A DNA stretch of 7,517 bases from Anaerotignum sp. (lineage in GTDB: Bacteria; Bacillota; Clostridia; Lachnospirales; Anaerotignaceae), in the NCBI GenBank assembly GCA_017560955.1, contig JAFZDV010000147.1:1-7517 (forward strand), given 5' to 3'. Of the stretch, positions 1-5,001 are shown piece after piece. Each line of letters begins with the position of its first letter. The stretch's first letter is position 1. Below the pieces are notes generated by a model. The model was not told the origin of the DNA. It worked only from the letters and a program-made list of their open reading frames with translations, and made no database searches. A program made the position numbers and the translations under genes.

Positions 1-1063
1 CGATTTCAACGAAATTAATCTCGAAGCGATAAGGCTTATCGGAAATTCGCTTGATAGCAGCCATTTTGCCTGTTCCACCGGAAATACAGTAATCCGCAGC
101 CGCTGCACCCAGCAGTCTGGATTCATAAATATCTGCTGCAGATGCAACATGAGAAGCACAGCGCTGCATTACACTTAACTCAATGCTTCTTACTTTGCAG
201 CCGATTTCATAACGAATGATTTCTTCCAGATAACGGGAAGCACCTGCAAGGATCTTATGACCAAACGCGTCAGCCGCTCTATCCTGCAGTGTATCTGTGA
301 TATAATCACCCTCTTCGTTACGGATACCTTCGCTGACAGCAACGATAATGGAATGTTTTTCAGCCATTTTTTCTCTGACATCATCCAGGAACTGGTCTAC
401 GGAAAATGGTCTTTCGCACAGATAAATCAGATCTGGTGCTGTATCGCCATTCAGTCGGCCTAACGCGGAAGATGCTGTCAGCCAGCCTGCATCTCTGCCC
501 ATGATTTCAACGATGGTTACAGAAGGCTGTGCATATACATTACAGTCGCAGGAGATCTCAGACATAGTCGTTGCTACATATTTTGCAGCAGAGCCAAAAC
601 CGGGACAATGGTCTGTTTCCATCAGATCATTATCGATCGTTTTAGGCGCACCAATGATTTTAATATCATCAATATGCATTCTTTCGCAGTAACGAGAGAT
701 TTTATGAACTGTATCCATGGAATCATTACCACCGATGTAAACAAAATAACCGATATCATATTTACGGAACATCTGAATGATTTTTTCATATTCGAAAGTG
801 CTTTCTTCAAAATCAGACAGTTTCATACGGCAGGAACCTAACGCAGAGGAAGGTGTCTGGCAAAGCAGCTGCAGCATAGCAGGGTCTGCCAGTTTATCAT
901 TCAGTTCAATCAGATTACCTCTGATCAGACCCATAATGCCGTTTTTAGCGCCATAAATCTTATCGATATTTCTATCAGCAAGGCCTTTTTCCACAACCCC
1001 AACCAAGGTAGCATTGATTGCTGCGGAAGGACCACCGGACTGAGCAACTAAAAGGTTTTTCAT
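1..1063 (-). CDS. pfp: 6-phosphofructokinase, PPi-dependent type (3' end beyond window)
   Basis: This enzyme phosphorylates fructose 6-phosphate to fructose 1,6-bisphosphate in the cytoplasm. The sequence points to pyrophosphate rather than ATP as donor, which would make the step reversible. Visible in the 354 codons present: N-terminal SGGPSAAIN (residues 9-17), GGNDS (111-115), PKTIDND (140-146) and MGRDAGW (188-194). In the family, ATP enzymes carry GGDGS and PGTIDND at the second and third sites. An Asp in place of the second Gly and a Lys before TIDND are the known marks of PPi-type enzymes. The Asp residues of TIDND supply the catalytic base, and MGR contacts the sugar phosphate. Clostridial relatives are roughly 400-420 residues, so about 50-60 C-terminal residues lie off the left edge. 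The ATG start has a GAAAGG ribosome site at 1073-1078, 9 nt upstream. It has its own promoter (1124-1151) behind the terminator of the preceding ATP-grasp gene. Phosphofructokinase identity is near certain; the donor call is inferred from motifs. Confidence 0.93.
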   Translation of the reverse strand, partial: MKNLLVAQSGGPSAAINATLVGVVEKGLADRNIDKIYGAKNGIMGLIRGNLIELNDKLADPAMLQLLCQTPSSALGSCRMKLSDFEESTFEYEKIIQMFRKYDIGYFVYIGGNDSMDTVHKISRYCERMHIDDIKIIGAPKTIDNDLMETDHCPGFGSAAKYVATTMSEISCDCNVYAQPSVTIVEIMGRDAGWLTASSALGRLNGDTAPDLIYLCERPFSVDQFLDDVREKMAEKHSIIVAVSEGIRNEEGDYITDTLQDRAADAFGHKILAGASRYLEEIIRYEIGCKVRSIELSVMQRCASHVASAADIYESRLLGAAAADYCISGGTGKMAAIKRISDKPYRFEINFVEI

Positions 1064-1123
1064 ATGTTTTATCCTTTCTTATCCAAAAGGGATTCTCCCT
1101 ATTTAACATCTATATTTATGCTC

Positions 1124-1151
1124 ATTATATCACTTCCAACGATGATTGCAA
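1124..1151 (-). promoter_or_regulatory. Sigma-A type promoter of the phosphofructokinase gene
   Basis: Read on the minus strand, TTGCAA (1146-1151) and TATAAT (1124-1129) are separated by 16 nt, and TG sits one base upstream of the -10 box (extended -10). The expected start of transcription is near 1117, giving a leader of about 53 nt. The leader contains a short GGGA/TCCC inverted repeat near 1089-1099 that is too small to call a terminator or riboswitch. The promoter lies between the ATP-grasp terminator and the gene, so the kinase is probably an independent transcription unit. Confidence 0.75.
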
Positions 1152-1173
1152 TATTATAAATAACAGATGTCTT

Positions 1174-1210
1174 CTTCAAAAAGGAAAACCCCTGAAATAC
1201 TCAGGGGTTT
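1174..1210 (-). terminator. Intrinsic terminator after the esterase/ATP-grasp unit
   Basis: A perfect 10-bp stem (1201-1210 with 1186-1195: TCAGGGGTTT/AAACCCCTGA on the plus strand, loop AATAC at 1196-1200) begins 7 nt after the TGA stop of the ATP-grasp gene. On the minus strand it is followed by a T-rich run, TTTTCCTTTTT. Stem, short loop and T tract fit a rho-independent terminator for leftward transcription. The A run on the other side (1211-1215) is a weaker fit for the plus strand, and no plus-strand gene ends there. Confidence 0.88.
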
Positions 1211-1217
1211 AAAAATC

Positions 1218-2411
1218 TCATTTTTCTCTTGTTACATCAGCATAGAAAGCCATCAGTTCTTCTTCTGTAGCAAATGTTGCCAGGTACATCTGATTACCCA
1301 TAGCGCCGGAAAGAGCTTCAGGAATACGATCTACCATGCGAATATGGTCACCATATTTTTCCATGATATCATCATGTGTCATAGCAAAAGGCTTGCCATC
1401 ACGCAGACCGGCAAAACCGCAGTGATTGGATTCACCTTTTGGCTTTTTGGATTCATCAAATGCGATCATGTCTGCCCAGATTTTATAAACGTCTGTGCTG
1501 TGAGCAAAATTGATCATATCGGGAGTGAAGCCACCACTGGGACGCATATTTACTTCCAGTGCCATGATATCATCTTTCTTACCCAGACCTTCCTGATCCT
1601 GCAGTAAACGGAAAAATTCAAAATGAACGAAACGACTCTTTACGCCGAAAGCTTTTACTGTATCACGACCTGCTTTTCTTGTTTCTTCGGGCAGTTCTTT
1701 CAGGATATAAAACAGAGAATTCTGTTTTTCGTTTACGATATCCATGATAGAACCAAGAGAAACATTCCCTGTTTCAAACATGATTTTGCCATTGGAGTCG
1801 ATAATGGCATCATAGGAGTTTACAATACCATTTACGAATTCTTCCATGATATAAACTACACCTTCATGGCGCTGGCCATAGAAATCAACCAGTTCCTCAT
1901 CATTTTTGATTTTGAAGTTATGGGAAGCACCAACGCCGTTGTCAGGTTTTGCTACAACAGGATAACCAACTTCTTTAATGAATTTTCTGCAGCCTTCCAG
2001 ATCATCCACCAGATGATAACGAGCAACAGTCAGGCCTGCTTTTTTATAGTATTCCTTCATCTTGGATTTAAATTTGATACGAGGAATATCTTCTGTATGG
2101 AAACCTGTTGTAATATTGAAGTCTGTACGCAGCATAGCATCTCTTTCCAGCCAGTATTCATTATTGGATTCCAGCCAATCAATACGACCATATTTAAACG
2201 TAAAGAACGCAACTGCACGATATACTTCATCATAATTTTCAAGACTTTCAACTTTATAATATTCGTTCAGGCTGTTTTTCAGTTCTTCAGTCAGTTCATC
2301 ATAAGGCTGATCACCAATACCCAGTACATTCAGGCCGTTATTTTTCAGCTCACAGCAAAATTTCCAGTAATTCACAGGAAAATTTGGAGAAATAAAAATA
2401 AAGTTTTTCAT
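1218..2411 (-). CDS. ATP-grasp domain protein, probable carboxylate-amine/thiol ligase of unknown substrate
   Basis: A 397-residue cytoplasmic protein. ATP-grasp enzymes activate a carboxylate as an acyl phosphate and join it to a nucleophile, usually an amine. Visible parts: an N-terminal Rossmann-like pre-ATP-grasp region (about 1-110, opening with a hydrophobic strand and SPNFPVNYW); a nucleotide-binding strand VVAKPDNGVGA (152-162) with the expected Lys155; the hinge MEEFVNG (189-195); HFEFF (263-267); and the metal-binding strand LEVNMRPSGG (285-294) with Glu286, Asn288 and Arg290. The core motifs are intact, so it should be active. It resembles the biotin carboxylase/carbamoyl phosphate synthase type of ATP-grasp fold, but I recognise no specific named enzyme and the substrates cannot be read from sequence. 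The start is fixed by GGAGG at 2421-2425, 9 nt upstream of ATG. It lies 31 nt after the stop of an esterase gene on the same strand and is the last gene before a terminator, so the two are probably one operon. Confidence 0.88.
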   Translation of the reverse strand: MKNFIFISPNFPVNYWKFCCELKNNGLNVLGIGDQPYDELTEELKNSLNEYYKVESLENYDEVYRAVAFFTFKYGRIDWLESNNEYWLERDAMLRTDFNITTGFHTEDIPRIKFKSKMKEYYKKAGLTVARYHLVDDLEGCRKFIKEVGYPVVAKPDNGVGASHNFKIKNDEELVDFYGQRHEGVVYIMEEFVNGIVNSYDAIIDSNGKIMFETGNVSLGSIMDIVNEKQNSLFYILKELPEETRKAGRDTVKAFGVKSRFVHFEFFRLLQDQEGLGKKDDIMALEVNMRPSGGFTPDMINFAHSTDVYKIWADMIAFDESKKPKGESNHCGFAGLRDGKPFAMTHDDIMEKYGDHIRMVDRIPEALSGAMGNQMYLATFATEEELMAFYADVTREK

Positions 2412-2442
2412 AGGCTATTGCCTCCATTCTATTTATTTAAAA

Positions 2443-3207
2443 TCATGCTTTATAAAACAATGTTCTCATAAAAAATCCTAATTGTTTTTCCCAGCTGGCT
2501 TCAGAATGTTCACCACCAGGTACGATTCGACTTTCCACACAAACCCCTTTCTGTATCAACAGAGAAGTGATATCAGCAAAAACACGACTCATACCACGGT
2601 GATATTTCATTTCTTCAGAACCATAGTCCATATACAATATCGTATTCGGATTCAGATTTGCTTTATTGATCATTGCCTTTACTTTTCTGGGATCTGTCCA
2701 TAAAGAAGGTGAAAGCGCTGCTGCTCTTGAAAAAATATGATTATAATCCATCAAAGCATACAGACTCATCAATCCACCCATGGAACTGCCTGCAATGAAA
2801 GTATGTTCTCTGTCTGGTAATGTACGGAAATGAGCATCTACTGCCGGTTTCAGTTCATTCACATACCAGTCCATTGTCATTTTACCACGGCCTTCGATAA
2901 AGCCTACATCAACATTACGAAAAGAAAAAGGTGAGTATTCCTTCAATCTTCCGAAGTTAGGGTCATGACTGCATTCCACCGCACAGATGATCATCTGAAC
3001 GTGGTTTCGATTCATGAATTTATACATACCCCAACTTTTACCATAAGTTGCATCTTCATCAAAAAAGACATTATGACCATCAAACATATATAAAACAGGA
3101 TATCTTCTATGTGGATCTTTAAAATAGGATTTTGGCAGATAAATATAAGCATAACGTTCCTCACTGCCCCCCAGCAGAGGAAAAGTTACTTTGAATTTTT
3201 CGATCAT
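2443..3207 (-). CDS. Putative esterase, alpha/beta hydrolase fold (esterase D / Fes-like family)
   Basis: A 254-residue protein of the PF00756-type esterase family, which includes esterase D, enterochelin esterase Fes and antigen 85. The family acts by a Ser-Asp/Glu-His triad on esters. Seen here: the strand/oxyanion region YPVLYMFDGHNVFFD (36-50); the nucleophile elbow GSSMGG (140-145) with Ser142; a DYGSEE segment (194-199) where the acidic residue should lie; and GGEHSEASW (231-239) with His234. There is no signal peptide or membrane segment, so it is cytoplasmic, unlike secreted members. Start ATG has GGAGAG (3217-3222) 9 nt upstream. It is the first gene of a leftward unit with the ATP-grasp gene, and its promoter overlaps a perfect inverted repeat. 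Substrate unknown: candidates are a sugar, glycerol or acyl ester linked to the ATP-grasp product. Siderophore hydrolysis is possible from the fold, but no siderophore genes are in view. Confidence 0.88.
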   Translation of the reverse strand: MIEKFKVTFPLLGGSEERYAYIYLPKSYFKDPHRRYPVLYMFDGHNVFFDEDATYGKSWGMYKFMNRNHVQMIICAVECSHDPNFGRLKEYSPFSFRNVDVGFIEGRGKMTMDWYVNELKPAVDAHFRTLPDREHTFIAGSSMGGLMSLYALMDYNHIFSRAAALSPSLWTDPRKVKAMINKANLNPNTILYMDYGSEEMKYHRGMSRVFADITSLLIQKGVCVESRIVPGGEHSEASWEKQLGFFMRTLFYKA

Positions 3208-3234
3208 ATTCCAGTTCTCTCCATTTCATCTCTT

Positions 3235-3255
3235 TATAAAGAATGTTTCTTTATA
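3235..3255. promoter_or_regulatory. Perfect 9-bp inverted repeat at the esterase transcription start (operator candidate)
   Basis: TATAAAGAA (3235-3243) and TTCTTTATA (3247-3255) are exact reverse complements separated by TGT. The 21-bp element begins 5 bp downstream of the esterase -10 box and covers the predicted start site, a classical position for a dimeric repressor. It could instead act as RNA: the transcript would open with a 9-bp, 3-nt-loop hairpin that may protect the 5' end. No T tract follows, so it is not a terminator. I do not recognise it as the box of a named regulator. Confidence 0.5.
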
Positions 3256-3260
3256 TGAAT

Positions 3261-3289
3261 AATATATCACAGCAGATATAAAATAACAA
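3261..3289 (-). promoter_or_regulatory. Promoter of the esterase/ATP-grasp unit
   Basis: On the minus strand TTGTTA (3284-3289) and TATATT (3261-3266) are 17 nt apart, with TG one base before the -10 box. Expected transcription start is near 3254, about 46 nt before the esterase ATG. It is back to back with the promoter of the cyclase gene about 70 nt away, leaving room for shared regulation. Confidence 0.6.
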
Positions 3290-3358
3290 GTTAACACAAT
3301 TAGTGTACGAACAAAACCTTAAAATAGTTTTAAAAAACGAATCTATTTAAATTTAATG

Positions 3359-3387
3359 TTTACACACGAAATCAATGAGTCTATAAT
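3359..3387 (+). promoter_or_regulatory. Promoter of the PAS-GGDEF gene
   Basis: TTTACA (3359-3364) and TATAAT (3382-3387) with exactly 17 nt between them, a near-consensus sigma-A promoter. Transcription would start near 3394, giving a short leader of about 30 nt that contains little more than the ribosome binding site. Confidence 0.75.
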
Positions 3388-3407
3388 ATAATAAATATAC
3401 TATGCAG

Positions 3408-3426
3408 AAAGGTGGTGGAAAGTTTG
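3408..3426 (+). promoter_or_regulatory. Ribosome binding site and TTG start of the PAS-GGDEF gene
   Basis: AAAGGTGG (3408-3415) is followed after 8 nt by TTG at 3424. The frame also has in-frame GTG codons at 3412 and 3415, but these lie inside the ribosome site itself and cannot be the start. The first in-frame ATG (3442) is 26 nt from the site, too far. TTG is therefore the best start. Confidence 0.7.
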
Positions 3427-4356
3427 GATAAAGAATTAAATATGTTATTGGAAAATTTAAGAAACTATAAAGACAGACTTTCTATTGCCCTGAAAATCGC
3501 TGATATTTCTATTTTTGAAGTAGATCTGAATAAACAGTTGTTCACTTATTTTGACAATTCTGAGAGCATTTTTGATATCAATGGCTGTGATATCCTTACA
3601 GATGTAAACAAATATAGTGAGCTCCCCTGGATTGATTATCTTGCTGCAATCAGTGCATATTTTACACATCCTGAAGATACGCAGTTTATGGAAGATGCTT
3701 TCCGTTGTATTATGACAGGCCGCTCTATTTCTTTTGAGGCCAGACTGAAAGCCGGTGATACAGCATATAAATGGTGTAAAGTCGATGTAGCTCCTGTCAT
3801 GGAAAACGAGAAACCTCATAAAATGATCGGTATCATCTCTGATATCCATCATATGAAAAAACGAATTGACTTCCTGGAAAATTCCGTATATAAGGATAAT
3901 TTTACAGGATTATATTCCAAAAAACGCTTTGAAGAACTCTGCACCAGCGTACTTGCCAGCAGAGAAGACTCCAAATGTGTCATGATGATCATCGATCTGG
4001 ACTATTTTAAAGCAGTAAATGACAATCATGGTCATATGGCTGGTGACGAAGTACTTCTATCCTTCTCTCAGCATCTTTCTTCCGTTGTACGTAAAAAAGA
4101 TATTGTTGCAAGATTCGGCGGTGACGAATTTGTTCTGCTGCTTTTAGATGTAACAGGTATTGATATTGGTAAACAGAAAGCTGATGAGATCCTGCGACTG
4201 CATGATAATGATTACGGTGTAACGAAAAGTATCGGTATGTCCCTTTTCCCTGATATGGGCAGAAGTTATGATGAACTTTTCCGTAAAGCCGATAAAGCCC
4301 TTTACCAGGCAAAACAAAAACGAAATACATATCGTGTTTTCGGCGAAAACGAATAA
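3424..4356 (+). CDS. PAS-GGDEF diguanylate cyclase
   Basis: A 310-residue soluble protein predicted to make cyclic di-GMP from two GTP. From the TTG start, residues 1-20 are a short helical lead. About 20-145 form a PAS-like sensor domain (ISIFEVDLNKQLF, THPEDTQFMEDAF, then KWCKVDVAPVME and MIGIISDI, the pattern of the PAS_3 type). A connecting helix (145-157) leads to the GGDEF domain from DNFTGLYSKKRFEEL (158-172) to the end. Catalytic features are intact: IIDLDYFKAVND (189-200) with metal Asp191, GHMAGDE (203-209), and the active-site GGDEF itself at 232-236. RKKD (223-226) lies exactly five residues before GGDEF, which matches the RxxD inhibitory site for product feedback. There is no EAL or HD-GYP domain and no membrane segment, so the signal sensed should be cytoplasmic; no haem or flavin ligand can be assigned. 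It is a single-gene unit with its own promoter and terminator, divergent from the esterase. Confidence 0.93.
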   Translation: MDKELNMLLENLRNYKDRLSIALKIADISIFEVDLNKQLFTYFDNSESIFDINGCDILTDVNKYSELPWIDYLAAISAYFTHPEDTQFMEDAFRCIMTGRSISFEARLKAGDTAYKWCKVDVAPVMENEKPHKMIGIISDIHHMKKRIDFLENSVYKDNFTGLYSKKRFEELCTSVLASREDSKCVMMIIDLDYFKAVNDNHGHMAGDEVLLSFSQHLSSVVRKKDIVARFGGDEFVLLLLDVTGIDIGKQKADEILRLHDNDYGVTKSIGMSLFPDMGRSYDELFRKADKALYQAKQKRNTYRVFGENE

Positions 4357-4360
4357 AATA

Positions 4361-4386
4361 AGACCATCGAAACTTCGATGGTCTTT
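4361..4386. terminator. Bidirectional terminator between the cyclase and the 77-residue protein gene
   Basis: AGACCATCGA (4361-4370) pairs perfectly with TCGATGGTCT (4375-4384) around the loop AACT. It starts 4 nt after the cyclase stop and ends a few bases before the stop of the convergent small gene at 4392. On the plus strand it is followed by TTTCTTATTT, and on the minus strand by TATTTTATT, so it can serve both transcripts. Confidence 0.85.
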
Positions 4387-4391
4387 CTTAT

Positions 4392-4625
4392 TTACTCAGA
4401 AATCAGTGCTTTACCCTTTTCGGTCAATCCTTTTACAACATAATCTGCACCGCAGCACATATCGATCTCAATAACATCTGCAAGATTTTCTTCCTCCATC
4501 TGCGTGATAAAAGCATTTGCTTCTGCAGCTGTGATGCCGGCAGCCTTGTAGATATCAGTTGCATCCACTTCATTTTTCTTATTATAAATCTCATTTACGA
4601 TTTTCAGAATTTCCTTGATTTCCAT
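4392..4625 (-). CDS. Uncharacterised 77-residue protein, possibly a small winged-helix-like protein
   Basis: A small acidic cytoplasmic protein I do not recognise as a named family. The start is firm: ATG at 4625 with a perfect AAGGAGG 8 nt upstream. The frame is open further upstream to 4727, but that stretch contains the promoter and is not expected to be translated. Visible features: two or three N-terminal helices (EIKEILKIVNEIYNKKNE, then DATDIYKAAGITAAEANAFITQMEEE), a segment with adjacent cysteines (MCCGADY, 56-62), and a C-terminal KGLTEKGKALI stretch. A helix, turn, helix followed by a short strand hairpin and a terminal 'LTEKGK' helix is reminiscent of winged-helix DNA-binding domains, where LTxKG is common. 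That is inference from pattern only. It is a monocistronic unit with its own promoter. Confidence 0.85.
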   Translation of the reverse strand: MEIKEILKIVNEIYNKKNEVDATDIYKAAGITAAEANAFITQMEEENLADVIEIDMCCGADYVVKGLTEKGKALISE

Positions 4626-4655
4626 TTTTATTACCTCCTTTTTCCTTTTATCAGA

Positions 4656-4684
4656 ATTGTAACACATTTCTCTGAAATATCCAA
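4656..4684 (-). promoter_or_regulatory. Promoter of the 77-residue protein gene
   Basis: On the minus strand TACAAT (4656-4661), preceded by TG one base upstream (extended -10), lies 17 nt from a weak -35, TTGGAT (4679-4684). Predicted start near 4649, giving a leader of about 24 nt that holds the AAGGAGG site. Confidence 0.6.
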
Positions 4685-4901
4685 TTCCTCTTAAATCCCA
4701 AAAGATCATTTCAAAAAAATAATACAAATAATCGATAGATTATTTTAATCATTCCTATTAAAATGCAATAATACATTCTAATTTTCTATCATTTATCATT
4801 AATAATAAAAATAGATAACCATCAACAAATCCTTTAAAATCAACGCTTTTTATTAATTTGTGTATACTTTTTAAAATATTGTAAATTTTTATTGTTTTAT
4901 A
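4685..4901. other. AT-rich divergent intergenic region with one perfect palindrome
   Basis: Between the promoters of the 77-residue protein gene and the citrate synthase gene I see no supported gene, no riboswitch fold and no tRNA-like structure. The stretch is strongly AT-rich with many stops in all frames. The one structured element is a 20-bp perfect inverted repeat at 4726-4745. An open frame across 4758-5018 on the minus strand has no ribosome site and a composition unlike the coding regions here, so it is not called. Confidence 0.6.
4726..4745. repeat. Perfect 8-bp inverted repeat (operator candidate)
   Basis: AAATAATC (4726-4733) and GATTATTT (4738-4745) are exact reverse complements around GATA. 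The element lies about 41 bp upstream of the -35 box of the 77-residue protein gene and about 156 bp upstream of the citrate synthase -35 box. It is not followed by a T run long enough for a terminator, and no gene ends here. An activator or repressor site is the simplest reading, but AT-rich DNA makes chance palindromes more likely. Confidence 0.35.
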
Positions 4902-4930
4902 TTGACAAAGGTTACTTTGATTGATATATT
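4902..4930 (+). promoter_or_regulatory. Promoter of the citrate synthase/aconitase operon
   Basis: Consensus TTGACA (4902-4907) and TATATT (4925-4930) with 17 nt between. A TATAAT at 4932-4937 is 24 nt from the -35 box, so it is less likely to be the -10. Predicted start is near 4937, leaving a leader of about 60 nt. Inside the spacer is a short inverted repeat, CAAAG (4906-4910) / CTTTG (4915-4919), where a bound protein would block polymerase. The leader carries GAATACAT twice (4952-4959 and 4973-4980), start to start 21 bp apart. Confidence 0.7.
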
Positions 4931-4982
4931 CTATAATTAAATAGAAGAGAAGAATACATCTGTTTTTACAGAGAATACATTT

Positions 4983-5001
4983 AGGAGGGGTGATTCTCTT
5001 G
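4983..5001 (+). promoter_or_regulatory. Ribosome binding site and TTG start of the citrate synthase gene
   Basis: AGGAGG (4983-4988) precedes TTG at 4999 by 10 nt. The in-frame GTG at 4990 touches the ribosome site and is too close to be used. No in-frame ATG follows until well inside the conserved protein, so TTG is chosen. Confidence 0.7.

Noticed and set aside
1623..2471. Long plus-strand open frame of 282 codons opposite the ATP-grasp gene
   Set aside because: It lies fully antisense to a gene with conserved motifs and a good ribosome site. Its translation is rich in Phe, Ile and Cys, typical of a reverse-frame shadow, and it has no recognisable domain.
1218..3207. Siderophore or antibiotic gene cluster centred on the esterase and ATP-grasp genes
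   Set aside because: There are no synthetase, transporter or carrier-protein genes in the window, and the unit is closed by a promoter and terminator; the fold alone does not justify the label.
3319..3333. TTAAAA-TAG-TTTTAA inverted repeat in the esterase/cyclase divergent region
   Set aside because: It is made only of A and T in the arms and is short; expected by chance in this AT-rich stretch.
4626..4727. N-terminal extension of the 77-residue protein to 4727
   Set aside because: The extension would run through the promoter (-10 at 4656-4661), while a perfect ribosome site precedes the internal ATG at 4625.
4937..4998. Riboswitch or T-box in the citrate operon leader
   Set aside because: The leader is only about 60 nt and contains a small CTGT/ACAG hairpin at most. 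There is no terminator stem with a T run and no T-box motif.
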